64,000 bases of DNA, taken from contig CP136062.1 of assembly GCA_032622095.1 (NCBI GenBank), forward strand, positions 10,751,710-10,815,709. Reading direction: 5' to 3'. Position 1 is the stretch's first letter. Each line of letters begins with the position of its first letter. A program made the position numbers and the translations under genes. This DNA is from Siphonodentalium dalli. Lineage: Eukaryota; Mollusca; Scaphopoda; Gadilida; Siphonodentaliidae. The notes beneath the pieces are model-generated. The model did no database searches and was not told the DNA's origin. It saw only the letters and a list, made by a program, of their open reading frames with translations. Shown in pieces: positions 1-12,186 of the stretch.

Positions 1-235
1 ACGATGTAAACAATAAATACACTCATGTGTTCTATGAACGATGTAAACAATAAATACACTCATGTACTCTATGAACGATGTAAACAATAAATACACTCAT
101 GTACTCTATGAACGATGTAAACAATAAATACACTCATGTACTCTATGAACGATGTAAACAATAAATACACTCATGTGCTCTATGAACGATGTAAACAATA
201 AATACACTCATGTGCTCTATGAACGATTTAAACAA
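1..235. repeat. 37-bp tandem repeat, about 6.3 copies
   Basis: Six consecutive 37-bp units begin at 1, 38, 75, 112, 149 and 186, followed by a partial unit. Each starts ACGATGTAAACAATAAATAC and ends CTCTATGA, with a variable dinucleotide (GT or AC) in the middle. The array runs off the left edge of the window. It lies in the intron upstream of the first recognised SNM1A exon and no coding function is seen. Confidence 0.95.
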
Positions 236-273
236 CATGGTAATTATAATAAAAATGACATTATGGCTTGAAC

Positions 274-490
274 TACAGCAGTGCCCTAAATATTCGACTC
301 CTTAATCACAGCAGAATTATGGGTAATTTTTCAGGATTTAGTCGGAAATATGGCTTGTTGTCTTTCATCAGAAAGCTCTCAGTGAGAGCTTTCCGATGAA
401 TGGCAACAAGCCATATTTCCGACTAAGTCCTGAAAAATTACCCATAATTCTGCTGTGATTAAGGAGTCGCTTATTTAGGGCATTACTGTA
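274..490. mobile_element. Palindromic MITE, Tc1/mariner-like TIR (CAGTAATGCCC family)
   Basis: Two ~105-bp arms are inverted copies around a 3-nt loop near 382 (AGCTCTC-AGT-GAGAGCT). The ends read CAGCAGTGCCC and GGGCATTACTG and are flanked by TA on both sides. A TA target and a TIR beginning CAGT fit non-autonomous Tc1/mariner elements. Further copies lie at 33021-33167, 33660-33915, 43957-44167 and 46932-47142, with a fragment near 23920. It has no coding capacity. Confidence 0.8.
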
Positions 491-617
491 TAAACTAATT
501 TTCATTATAGTTACCATATTAGGTTATAGTCTGCAAAATATTTTGTCATAGTCAATAGTGAGAATGATGCATCATGGTCTAGATTAAAACTGACAATAGC
601 AGACAACAGTCATCAGT

Positions 618-830
618 GCATCCCTGTGGGAGACTCACTTTTATAAAAGACTGCAATGGCACAGGATCTTTAATGCTGCACCAGCGTAGCTCCCGTCATG
701 CGTGTACCTTGGCTTTTTAAGCAAGTGCATTCTCTTATATATGTGAGGCTCCCTATGGGAGACTCACATATATAAGTGACTGCAATGGCACAGAATCTTT
801 AATGCTGCACCAGCGCACTTCCCATCATGA
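618..830. repeat. Two diverged hairpin units (TATATATG hairpin family)
   Basis: Two related blocks about 129 bp apart share GGGAGACTCAC, CTGCAATGGCACAG and ATCTTTAATGCTGCACCAGC. The second contains an imperfect hairpin (CTTATATATGTGAG ... CTCACATATATAAG). The hairpin resembles those of the composite elements at 22119-22331 and 53208-53590, so these are probably old relatives. Confidence 0.6.
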
Positions 831-852
831 AATGGTTAATTTGTAAACATTT

Positions 853-940
853 TTGGGTGGGCGTTATAACCATGTTGGGTGGGCGTTATCACCATGTTGG
901 GTGGGCGTTATCACCATGTTGGGTGGGCGTTATCACCATA
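853..940. repeat. 22-bp minisatellite, 4 copies, just upstream of a splice acceptor
   Basis: Four 22-bp units (TTGGGTGGGCGTTATCACCA plus TG/TA) begin at 853, 875, 897 and 919. The array ends 24 bp before the first coding base of the SNM1A exon at 965, so it sits where the branch point and polypyrimidine tract would lie. Small ORFs here (from 827 and 853) are products of the repeat. Confidence 0.95.
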
Positions 941-964
941 TTGAGCTTCCTTGTCAACTTTCAG

Positions 965-1119
965 CGATTGCAAAAGCTCTTGGAATCAAGATATGTGTCA
1001 CACGAGAGAAGAAAAATATCCTCGATTGTCTTGAAGATAATCAACTCAAGGACATGATGACCTTGGATTTCACCAAATCGAGACTGCATGTGCTGAAGAT
1101 GGCCAAAATAAATGCCAAG
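965..1119 (+). CDS. DCLRE1A: SNM1A-like DNA cross-link repair nuclease, exon (antepenultimate of gene)
   Basis: Internal coding exon of 155 bp, bounded by an acceptor (CAACTTTCAG) and a donor (AAG|GTAACA). The first two bases complete a split Ala codon and the exon ends in phase 0. It encodes 51 further residues beginning IAKALGIKICVTREKKN and ending LKMAKINAK. From knowledge of the family, this matches the C-terminal part of metazoan SNM1A, where a conserved block of the type LAIAEVLG ... EK ... CL precedes SHL. SNM1A is a nuclear 5'-3' exonuclease with a metallo-beta-lactamase/beta-CASP fold that processes interstrand cross-links. Upstream exons with the metal-binding core lie left of the window. 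The acceptor is preceded by a 22-bp minisatellite and the donor is followed by degenerate repeats. The assignment is strengthened by exact phase agreement with the exon at 22917. Confidence 0.9.
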
Positions 1120-1370
1120 GTAACAGTATACACTCAAATGTAAGCCCCCACCCCATGTTCAACTATAAGCCCCCATCTATGCTCAACTGTAAGCCTCCCC
1201 TCACACCATGATCAAATGTAAGCGCCACCCTCTCACTCATACCCAGCCCCTCACACTCATACCTCGTTCCTCACACTCATACCTCGTTCCTCACAATCAT
1301 ACCTCGTTCCTCACAATCATACCCCGCCCCTCTCACTCATACCCTGCCCCTCACACTCAAACCCCGCCCA
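1120..1370. repeat. Degenerate short tandem repeats after a splice donor
   Basis: Directly after the donor come repeats of ATGTTCAACTGTAAGCCCCC type (1137-1230, ~33-bp spacing), followed by a ~20-bp C-rich repeat of CCTCACACTCATACC type (1230-1365). The 64-codon ORF at 1208-1402 is a product of the latter. No gene is seen. Confidence 0.85.
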
Positions 1371-2117
1371 TCTGGGAAATACTTATCTCTGAGATTCAAT
1401 AGATTGCTTGCTGGTTTGCAAATATGGCATCGGACATTTGCCGAATTAGGTCCCCAAAGGGTGCATGGCATTGTCACTAACTTCACCATCCGGGGACCTC
1501 ATTCTGCATGGCCTCATCTGCTATGGGAGACTTGGACTGAAATTTAAGTTCCCACATCGTGAAGATGGTAATGTACACCCACAACTAAATTACGCATTGT
1601 GTCGTCTGCCAATTTGGGGATACAGAGAAACTAAACTGAAAAAGAAAAAGAAATTTTCTTTTGACACTAAAAAACTTTGATAATACTGAGAAGATGAGCA
1701 ATACGCAGAATGAGGTCCCCAGAAGGTGAATTTAGTGATAGATTTTATCTTCGGGTTCAATGGTTATTTTGCAAAAAAACTAATTTCATTAATCTATTTT
1801 CTGGCAGAGTTTATCATTAATTCAATGATTACTTACAGGTATAACATGCTGAAAGTGGCATTCGTTGTGGCCACAGCCGCAGTTATCGTTGAAATGCCTC
1901 AGAAATAGGCTTGAACAAACTTATTTCCGATATCGGCTATAACCAACGCTGCAGCTGGTCTCAATGTTACTCAAAGTAAATCTCAATATACAAGATCGAA
2001 ATGAAGATTGGGCATAAAGTCTGTTTTCGACTTGCAAAATGGTTTTACAAAAAACACGGAAGACGAGATGAAATGTAATTAATTTAATTTGTCAGTTGTA
2101 GTTGAGTCGGTTCTGAC
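1371..2117. other. Intronic sequence with GGTCCCC-MITE remnants
   Basis: This stretch holds an inverted pair at about 1443-1507 (TTAGGTCCCCAAAGGGTG ... GGGGACCTCATTCTGC) and a half copy near 1709-1736 (AGAATGAGGTCCCCAGAAGG). Both belong to a palindromic family also present at 48750-49760 and 53664-53748. Positions 1540-1670 resemble 53090-53185. I recognise no exon in it. Confidence 0.6.
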
Positions 2118-3556
2118 CGAAGGCCGAGTAGGATGGTCCGAGTAGGATGGTCCGAGTAGGATGGTCCGAGTAGGATGGTCCGAGTAGGATGGTCCGAGTA
2201 GGATGGTCCGAGTAGGATGGTCCGAGTAGGATGGTCCGAGTAGGATGGTCCGAGTAGGATGGTCCGAGTAGGATGGTCCGAGTAGGATGGTCCGAGTAGG
2301 ATGGAGTAGGATGGTCCGAGTAGGATGGAGTAGGATGGTCCGAGTAGGATGGAGTAGGGTGGTCCGAGTAGGATGGTCCGAGTAGGATGGTCCGAGTAGG
2401 ATGGTCCGAGTAGGATGGTTCGAGTAGGGTGGTCCGAGTAGGATGGTCCGAGTAGGGTGGTCCGAGTAGGATGGTCCGAGTAGGATGGTCCGAGTAGGAT
2501 GGAGTAGGATGGTCCGAGTAGGGTGGAGTAGGATGGTCCGAGTAGGGTGGAGTAGGATGGTCCGAGTAGGGTGGAGTAGGATGGTCCGAGTAGGATGGTC
2601 CGAGTAGGATGGTCCGAGTAGGGTGGAGTAGGATGGTCCGAGTAGGATGGTCCGAGTAGGATGGTCCGAGTAGGATGGTCCGAGTAGGATGGTCCGAGTA
2701 GGATGGTCCGAGTAGGATGGTTCGAGTAGGGTGGTCCGAGTAGGATGGTCCGAGTAGGGTGGTCCGAGTAGGATGGTCCGAGTAGGATGGTCCGAGTAGG
2801 ATGGAGTAGGATGGTCCGAGTAGGGTGGAGTAGGATGGTCCGAGTAGGGTGGAGTAGGATGGTCCGAGTAGGGTGGAGTAGGATGGTCCGAGTAGGATGG
2901 TCCGAGTAGGGTGGAGTAGGATGGTCCGAGTAGGATGGTCCGAGTAGGATGGTCCGAGTAGGGTGGTCCGAGTAGGATGGTCCGAGTAGGATGGTCCGAG
3001 TAGGATGGTCCGAGTAGGGTGGTCCGAGTAGGATGGTCCGAGTAGGGTGGTCCGAGTAGGATGGTCCGAGTAGGGTGGTCCGAGTAGGATGGTCCGAGTA
3101 GGGTGGTCCGAGTAGGGTGGTCCGAGTAGGATGGTCCGAGTAGGATGGTCCGAGTAGGATGGTCCGAGTAGGATGGTCCGAATAGGGTGGTCCGAGTAGG
3201 GTGGTCCGAGTAGGGTGGTCCGAGTAGGATGGTCCGAGTAGGATGGTCCGAGTAGGATGGTCCGAGTAGGGTGGTCCGAGTAGGATGGTCCGAGTAGGGT
3301 GGTCCGAGTAGGATGGTCCGAGTAGGATGGTCCGAGTAGGATGGTCCGAGTAGGATGGTCCGAGTAGGATGGTCCGAGTAGGGTGGTCCGAGTAGGGTGG
3401 TCCGAGTAGGGTGGTCCGAGTAGGGTGGTCCGAGTAGGATGGTCCGAGTAGGATGGTCCGAGTAGGGTGGTCCGAGTAGGGTGGTCCGAGTAGGATGGTC
3501 CGAGTAGGATGGTCCGAGTAGGGTGGTCCGAGTAGGATGGTCCGAGTAGGGTGGTC
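2118..3556. repeat. 14-bp minisatellite, about 100 copies, with internal higher-order duplication
   Basis: Uninterrupted array of GGTCCGAGTAGGAT (14 bp) with two recurring variants: GGAT/GGGT and a 10-bp unit lacking TCCG. None of the three minus-strand frames of the unit contains a stop, which leaves a 507-codon ORF (2084-3607) of SDHPTRTILLGPPY-type repeats. This is an artefact, because frame switches caused by the 10-bp units do not interrupt it. Variant order shows a duplicated block of about 302 bp: the rare GGTTCGAG unit occurs at 2417 and 2719 with matching neighbours. Confidence 0.97.
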
Positions 3557-3841
3557 TGACTGCATTTTGTAGGTCCTTTTCACTCTACTTATCAGTGGCC
3601 TATTCATAATTGTTTATATACAACATCGTCTCATCCCTGCCATTATAGTTTGTTTGAAACAATATTCAATGAATTGGTTTCTTAATAAATGTTAATAATT
3701 TCACACCGGTTCATAAAACGATAAAAGACTACTTCACCAGCATGTGAAATGAAGCTGGTAGCTGTTCTGATTGATTGACGCCCTTCTGGCATCGGATTAC
3801 ATGGGGGTCCGATTTCTCAATAATGTCTACTCAAAGATGTA

Positions 3842-4237
3842 ATAAACCTGCTATTGTTGGATCACATAAACCTGCTATTGTTGGGCACATAAACCTGCTA
3901 TTGTTGGATCACATAAACCTGCTATTGTTGGTTCACATAAACCTGCTATTGTTGGTTCACATAAACCTGCTATTGTTGGTTCACATAAACCTGCTATTGT
4001 TGGTTCACATAAACCTGCTATTGTTGGTTCATATAAACCTGCTATTGTTGGATCACATAAACCTGCTATTGTTGATCACATAAACCTGCTATTGTTGGAT
4101 CACATAAACCTGCTATTGTTGGTTCACATAAACCTGCTATTGTTGGATCACACAAACCTGCTATTGTTGCATCACATAAACCTGCTATTGTTGGATCATA
4201 AACCTGCTATTGTTGGTCACATAAACTTGCTATTGTT
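3842..4237. repeat. 24-bp minisatellite, about 16 copies
   Basis: Array of AACCTGCTATTGTTGGATCA plus CATA (24 bp) with T/A and short deletion variants. Because 24 is a multiple of three, + strand ORFs (3775-4083 and 4092-4277) read INLLLLVH repeats; these are not genes. The right end abuts the 5' end of an AGCTCAACTT element at 4238, which appears to have inserted into or at the edge of the array. Confidence 0.95.
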
Positions 4238-6270
4238 AGCTCAACTTTACTTTGTAAAGTTTGAGCTATTGCCATGACTTTGTCGTCCGTGTGTGCGTGT
4301 GTGCGTAAGGCGTCAACAATAGAGGCTACAGGTCGTACCTTTGATCGGATCATTTGTACCGGAATGTTTCATTTTGGGGTCATTCGGAAAAAAAACATGG
4401 CCGCCAGCGGCCATCTTAGATTTCAAAATTCAATCCATTAGCACGGGCTACAGGCCGTACTGTTCGTCTGATCGTCATGAAATTTGTCATGGATGTTAAT
4501 ATTGACATGTAGATGGGAACGAGTAATTTTGGGGTCATTCGGCCAAAAAACATGGCCGCCAGCAGCCATCTTGGATTTTACTCTTTGCATGACTAAATCC
4601 TTTAGCACGGGCTACATGTCGTACCTTTGGTCAGATGATCATAAAATTTGTCTTGGATGTTAATAATGACATGTAGATGGGAACGAGTCATTTTTGGGTT
4701 ATTCGGGCAAAAAAACATGGCCGCCAGCAGCCATCTGGGATTTTACTCTTTGTATGACTAAATCCTTTAGCACTGGCTACAGGTCGTACCTTTAGTCTGA
4801 TAATCATGAAATTTGTCATGGCTGTTGAAATTGGAATGAAGATGGGAACGAGTCATTTTGGGGTCATTCGGACAAAAAACATGGCCATCTTTGTTTTCAA
4901 AATTCAATCCATTAGCACGGGCCACAGGTCGCATTGTTCGTCTGATCATCATGAAATTTGTCATGGATGTTAATATTGACATGTAGATGGGAACGAGTCA
5001 TTTTGGCGTCATTCGGGCAAAAAACATGGCCGCCAGCAGCCATCTTGGATTTTACTCTTTGTATGACTAAATCCTTTAGCACGGGCTACAGGTCGTACCT
5101 TTAGTCTGATCATCATAAAATTTGTCATGTATATTAACAATGACATGTAGATGGGAACGAGTAATTTTGGGGTCATTGGGCCAAAAAACATGGTCGCCGG
5201 CAGCCATCTTGGATTTTACTCTTTGTATGACTAAATCCTTTAGCACGGGCCACAGGTCCTACTTTTAGTCTGATCATCATAAAATTTGTCAAAAATGTTA
5301 ATAATGACATGTAGATGGGAATGAGTCATTTTGGGGTAATTCGGCCAAATAACATGGCCGCCAGAAGCCATCTTGGATTTTACTCTTTGTATGACTAAAT
5401 CATTTAGCACGGGCTACAGGTCGTACTTTTAGTCTGATCATCATAATTTTTTTTATTGGCTGTTGAAATTGTAATGTAGATGGGAACGAGTCATTTTGGG
5501 GTCATTCGGATGAAAAACATGGCCGCCAGTGGCCATCTTTGATTTCAAAATTCAATCCATTAGCACGGGTTACAGGTCGTAATGTTCGTCTGATCATCAT
5601 GAAATTTGTCATGGATGTTAATATTGACATGTAGATGGGAACGATTACTTTTGGTGTCATTCGGCCAAAAAACATGGCCGCCAGCAGCCGTCTTGGATTT
5701 TACTCTTTGTATGACTAAATCCTTTAGCACGGACTACAGGTCGTACCTTGAGTCTGATAATCATGAAATTTTTTATGGCTGTTGAAATTATAATGTAGAT
5801 GGGAACAAGTCATTTTGGGGTCATTCGGATGAAAAACATGGCCGCCAGTGGCCATCTTTGATTTCAAAATTCAATCCATTAGCACAGGCTACAGGTCGTA
5901 CCTTTAGTCTGATCATCATGAAATTTGTCATGGCTTTTGAAATTGGAATGTAGATGGGAACGAGTCATTTTGGGGTCATTCGGACAAAAAACATGGCTGC
6001 CAGCAGCCATCTTGGATTTTACTCTTTGTATGACTAAATTCTTTAGCATGGGCTGCAGGTCGTACCTTTAGTCTGATCATCATAAAATTTGTCATGGGTG
6101 TTTACGATGACATGTAGATGGGAACGACTCATTTTGGGGTCATTCGGCCGAAAACATGGCCGCCAGCAGCCATCTTGGATTTTACTCCACATTCCTAATC
6201 GCTCCATTGACTGTAATACATTAAATTATTCCCTTTCCAAGTTGAGCTACAGTGTCATTGACACTTTCAT
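4238..6270 (+). mobile_element. Helitron-like non-autonomous element, AGCTCAACTT family, copy 1
   Basis: The 5' end is a near palindrome (AGCTCAACTTTACTTTG ... AAAGTTTGAGCT), followed by a CCGTGTGTGCG microsatellite and about twelve tandem units of 145-166 bp (GACATGTAGATGGGAACGAG ... CATGGCCGCCAGCAGCCATC). The 3' end carries AAGTTGAGCT, the exact inverse of the 5' AGCTCAACTT, then a hairpin (AGTGTCATTGACACT) and TTCAT. Subterminal inverted repeats, central minisatellite and a 3' hairpin match Helentron-associated elements (HINE; bivalve pearl-type). Units alternate between a TTTCAAAATTCAATCC type and a TTTTACTCTTTGTATGAC type. The 60-75 codon minus-strand ORFs inside are repeat products. Confidence 0.75.
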
Positions 6271-6777
6271 TTGACCTGTTGATGTGGATATCTGACTCAT
6301 GTGTATAAATGCATGGGATCTTTACTTTGCTGATCAGTTCTCACACTGGCAACTGGAGACTGAATGAAAATAAATTGGGTGGTTGCCGAATGTTTTGATA
6401 GTCTAACGGCTAATTTCTTATTATTTTACCTATGCATGCCCTTGACCATTTATCTGATTATACATACATGTATAGGGAATAGTACAAGAAAAAAAGTATG
6501 AAACTAAGGTTTACCCTTTCCATCAAGAGTATCAATTATATATTTGTCTCAATCATATGATACTCTTTGTGGAGAGGGGAAAAGTATATTATACTACAGG
6601 TTCACACTAATATGTGTGGTCACCATCCCCATCTCCAGCCTTCAATGAGAGACCACATGTCAGGAGAGACCACTTTGATTGGTCAAAAGATGTGGTCTCT
6701 TCAGACAGGTTTTACTGTACATCGATTAATTCCTAAAGATTAGGAAGATTAAAAGCCAACTCTGTGCCAGTTTTATT
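6271..6777. other. Intronic spacer without recognised feature
   Basis: AT-rich single-copy-looking sequence between two elements. The only structure seen is a short inverted repeat around 6525-6566 (AAGAGTATCA ... TGATACTCTT). No exon-like reading frame with splice sites was found. Confidence 0.5.
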
Positions 6778-6969
6778 GTCCCCCGAATTTTTTTTCTTCG
6801 GGGGACTATTAAAATAGCCGGTGTCCGTGTGTCCGTCCGGAAATGGTTTCCGGATGATAACTTATTAGATCAAAAGCAAATTCATAGATGAGTTTATCAG
6901 ACCAAAATAAAGGTCATGTTCGAATATGGGTTTTCTCCGCCCATTTTTGCGAGAGTTATGGCCCTTTTT

Positions 6970-9900
6970 AGCTCAACTTTACTTTGTAAAGTTTGAGCTA
7001 TTGCCATGGCTTGGTATCCGTCGTCCGTGTGTGTGTGCGTGATGCGTCAACAATTTCCTTTAGCACGGGCTACAGTTCGTACCTTTGGTCCGATTATTAT
7101 GAAATTTGTCATGGATGTTGACATTGACATGTAGATGGGAACGAGTCATTTTGGGGTCATTCGGAAAAAAAACATGGCCGCCAGTGGCCATCTTGGATTT
7201 CAAAATTCAATCCATTAGCACGGGCTACAGGCCGTACCGTTTGTCTTATTGTCATGAAATTTGTCATGGATGTTAATATTGACATGTAGATGGGAACGAG
7301 AAATTTTGGGGTCATTTGGCCAAAAAACATGGGCGCCGGCAGCCATCTTAGATTTTACTCTTTGCATGACTAAATCCTTTGACACGGGCTACAGGTCGTA
7401 CCTTTGGTCAAATCATCATAAAATTTGTCATGGATGTTAACAATGACATGTAGATGGGAACGAGTCTTTTTTGGGTCATTCGTGCAAAAAACATGGCCGC
7501 CAGCAGCCATCTTGGATTTTACTCTTTGTATGACTAAATCCTTTAGCACGGGCTACAGGTTGTACCTTTAGTCTGATCATCATGAAATTTGTAATGGCTG
7601 TTGAAATTAGAATGTAGATGGGAACGAGTCATTTTGGGGTCATTCGGACAAAAAACATGGCCACCAGCAGCCATCTTTGATTTCAAAATTTAATCCATTA
7701 GCACAGGCCACAGGTCGTACTGTTTGTCTGATCATCATGAAATTTGTCATGGATGTTAATATTGACATGTAGATGGGAACGAGTAATTTTGGGGTCATTC
7801 GGCCTAAAAACATGGCCGCCAGCAGCCGTCTTGGATTTTACTCTTTGTATGACTAAATTCTTTAGCACAGGCTACAGGTCGTACCTTTAGTCTGATCATC
7901 ATAAAATTTGTCATGAATGTTAATATAAATGACATGTAGATGGGAACGAGTCATTTTGGGGTCATTCGGCCAAAAAACATGGCCACCAGAAGCCATCTTG
8001 GATTTTACTCTTTGTATGACTAAATCATTTAGCACGGGCTACAGGTCGTACTTTTAGTCTGATCATCATAATTTTTTTTATTGGCTGTTGAAATTGTAAT
8101 GTAGATGGGAACGAGTCATTTTGGGGTCATTCGGATGAAAAACATGGCCGCCAGTGGCCATCTTTGATTTCAAAATTCAATCCATTAGCACGGGTTACAG
8201 GTCGTAATGTTCGTCTGATCATCATGAAATTTGTCATGGATGTTAATATTGACATGTAGATGGGAACGATTACTTTTGGTGTCATTCGGCCAAAAAACAT
8301 GGCCGCCAGCAGCCGTCTTGGATTTTACTCTTTGTATGACTAGATCCTTTAGCACGGGCTACAGGTCGTACCTTTAGTCTGATCATCATAAAATTTGTCA
8401 TGGATGTTAACAATGACATGTAGATGGGAACAAGTCATTTTGAGGTCATTCGGCCAAAAAACATGGCCGCCAGCAGCCATCTTGGATTTTACTCTTTGTA
8501 TGACTAAATCCTTTAGCACGGGCTACAGGTTGTACCTTTAGTCTGATCATCATGAAATTTGTAATGGCTGTTGAAATTAGAATGTAGATGGGAACGAGTC
8601 ATTTTGGGGTCATTTGGCCAAAAAACATGGGCGCCGGCAGCCATCTTAGATTTTACTCTTTGCATGACTAAATCCTTTGACACGGGCTACAGGTCGTACC
8701 TTTGGTCAAATCATCATAAAATTTGTCATGGATGTTAACAATGACATGTAGATGGGAACGAGTCTTTTTTGGGTCATTCGTGCAAAAAACATGGCCGCCA
8801 GCAGCCATCTTGGATTTTACTCTTTGTATGACTAAATCCTTTAGCACGGGCTACAGGTTGTACCTTTAGTCTGATCATCATGAAATTTGTAATGGCTGTT
8901 GAAATTAGAATGTAGATGGGAACGAGTCATTTTGGGGTCATTCGGACAAAAAACATGGCCACCAGCAGCCATCTTTGATTTCAAAATTTAATCCATTAGC
9001 ACAGGCCACAGGTCGTACTGTTTGTCTGATCATCATGAAATTTGTCATGGATGTTAATATTGACATGTAGATGGGAACGAGTAATTTTGGGGTTATTCGG
9101 CCTAAAAACATGGCCGCCAGCAGCCGTCTTGGATTTTACTCTTTGTATGACTAAATTCTTTAGCACAGGCTACAGGTCGTACCTTTAGTCTGATCATCAT
9201 AAAATTTGTCATGAATGTTAATATAAATGACATGTAGATGGGAACGAGTCATTTTGGGGTCATTCGGCCAAAAAACATGGCCACCAGAAGCCATCTTGGA
9301 TTTTACTCTTTGTATGACTAAATCATTTAGCACGGGCTACAGGTCGTACTTTTAGTCTGATCATCATAATTTTTTTTATTGGCTGTTGAAATTGTAATGT
9401 AGATGGGAACGAGTCATTTTGGGGTCATTCGGATGAAAAACATGGCCGCCAGTGGCCATCTTTGATTTCAAAATTCAATCCATTAGCACGGGTTACAGGT
9501 CGTAATGTTCGTCTGATCATCATGAAATTTGTCATGGATGTTAATATTGACATGTAGATGGGAACGATTACTTTTGGTGTCATTCGGCCAAAAAACATGG
9601 CCGCCAGCAGCCGTCTTGGATTTTACTCTTTGTATGACTAGATCCTTTAGCACGGGCTACAGGTCGTACCTTTAGTCTGATCATCATAAAATTTGTCATG
9701 GATGTTAACAATGACATGTAGATGGGAACAAGTCATTTTGAGGTCATTCGGCCAAAAAACATGGCCGCCAGCAGCCATCTTGGATTTTACTCTTTGTATG
9801 ACTAAATCCTTTAGCACGGGCTACAGGTTGTACCTTTAGTCTGATCATCATGAAATTTGTAATGGCTGTTGAAATTAGAATGTAGATGGGAACGAGTCAT

Positions 9901-12186
9901 TTTGGGGTCATTCGGACAAAAAACATGGCCACCAGCAGCCATCTTTGATTTCAAAATTTAATCCATTAGCACAGGCCACAGGTCGTACTGTTTGTCTGAT
10001 CATCATGAAATTTGTCATGGATGTTAATATTGACATGTAGATGGGAACGAGTAATTTTGGGGTCATTCGGCCTAAAAACATGGCTGCCAGCAGCCATCTT
10101 GGATTATACTCTTTGTATGACTAAATTCTTTAGCACAGGCTACAGGTCGTACCTTTAGTCTGATCATCATAAAATTTGTCATGAATGTTAATATAAATGA
10201 CATGTAGATGGGAACGAGTCATTTTTGGGTCATTCAGCCAAAAAACATGGCCACCAGAAGCCATCTTGGATTTTACTCTTTGTATGACTAAATCATTTAG
10301 CACGGGCTACAGGTCGTACTTTTAGTCTGATCATCATAATTTTTTTTATTGGCTGTTGAAATTGTAATGTAGATGGGAACGAGTCATTTTGGGGTCATTC
10401 GGATGAAAAACATGGCCGCCAGTGGCCATCTTTGATTTCAAAATTCAATCCATTAGCACGGGTTACAAGTCGTAATGTTCGTCTGATCATCATGAAATTT
10501 GTCATGGATGTTAATATTGACATGTAGATGGGAACGATTACTTTTGGTGTCATTCGGCCAAAAAACATGGCCGCCAGCAGCCGTCTTGGATTTTACTCTT
10601 TGTATGACTAAATCCTTTAGCACGGACTACAGGTCGTACCTTGAGTCTGATAATCATGAAATTTTTTATGGCTGTTGAAATTGTAATGTAGATGGGAACA
10701 AGTCATTTTGGGGTCATTCGGATGAAAAACATGGCCGCCAGTGGCCATCTTTGATTTCAAAATTCAATCCTTTAGCACAGGCTACAGGTCGTACCTTTAG
10801 TCTGATCATCATAAAATTTGTCATGGATGTTAACAATGACATGTAGATGGGAACAAGTCATTTTGAGGTCATTCGGCCAAAAAACATGGCCGCCAGCAGC
10901 CATCTTGGATTTTACTCTTTGTATGACTAAATCATTTAGCACGGGCTACAGGTCGTACTTTTAGTCTGATCATCATAAAATTTGTCATGAATGTTAATAA
11001 TGACATGTAGATGGGAACGAGTCATTTTGGGGTCATTCGGCCAAAAAACATTGCCACCAGAAGCCATCTTGGATTTTACAATTTGTATGACTAAATCCTT
11101 TAGCACGGACTACAGGTCGTACCTTGAGTCTGATCGTCATGAAATTTTTCGTGGCTGTTGAAATTGGAATGTAGATGGGAACGAGTCATTTTGGGGTCAT
11201 TTGGATGAAAAACATGGCCGCCAGTGGCCATCTTTGATTTCAAAATTTAATCCATTAGCACAGGCTACAGGTTGTACTGTTGGTCTGATCATCATAAAAT
11301 TTATCATGGATGTTAATATTGACATGTAGATGGGAACAATTAATTTTGGGGTCATTCGGCCAAAAAACATGACCGCAGCAGCCATCTTGGATTTTACTCT
11401 TTGTATGACTAAATCCTTTAGCACGGGCTACAGGTCGTACCTTTAGTCTGATCATCATAAAATTTGTCATGGATGTTAGCAAAGACATGTAGATTGGAAC
11501 GAGTCATTTTGAGGTCATTCGGCCAAAAAACATGGCCGCCAGCAGCCATCTTGGATTTTACTCTTTGTATGAGTAAATCATTTAGCACGGGCTACGTACT
11601 TTTAGTCTGATCATCATAAAATTTGTTCTGGATGTTAACAATGACATGTAGATGGGAACGAGTCATTTTGGGGTCATTTGTCCAAAAAACATGGCCGCCA
11701 GCAGCCATCTTGGATTTTACTCTTTGTATGACTAAATTCAATCCATTAGCATGGGCTACAGGTCGTACTGTTCGTCTGATCATCATGAAATTTGTCATGG
11801 ATGTTAATATTGACATGTAGATGAGAACGAGTCATTTTGGGGTCATTTGTCCAAAAAACATGGCCGCCAGCAGCCATCTTGGATTTTACTCTTTGTATGA
11901 CTAAATTCAATCCATTAGCATGGGCTACAGGTCGTACCTTTAGTCTGATCGTCATAAAATTTGTCATGGATGTTAACAATGACATGTGGATGGGATATAA
12001 TCATTTTGGGGTCATTCGGCCGAAGACATGGCCGTCAGCAGCCATCTTGGATTTTACTTTTCTCTTCATGTCTATAAACTAGTATTAGACATTCAACTTT
12101 GCACATTCCTAATCGCTCCATTGACTGTAATACATTAAATTATTCCCTTTCCAAGTTGAGCTACAGTGTCATTGACACTTTCATTT
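6970..12186 (+). mobile_element. Helitron-like element, AGCTCAACTT family, copy 2, expanded
   Basis: It has the same ends as copy 1 (5' palindrome at 6970; 3' AAGTTGAGCT and AGTGTCATTGACACT near 12153-12180) but is 5.2 kb long because its ~160-bp units are amplified. Higher-order structure is visible. A block starting GTCATTTGGCCAAAAAACAT at about 7312 recurs at about 8612 (1,300-bp period). A block with CGGACAAAAAACATGGCCAC recurs at about 7645, 8945 and 9910. It is followed without a gap by copy 3. Small ORFs in it (for example 11197-12082) are repeat products. Confidence 0.75.

Noticed and set aside
2084-3607. 507-codon minus-strand ORF with SDHPTRTILLG repeats
   Set aside because: Pure 14-bp minisatellite with no stop in any of the three frames on that strand; frame changes from 10-bp units leave it open, and there is no start context or non-repeat domain.
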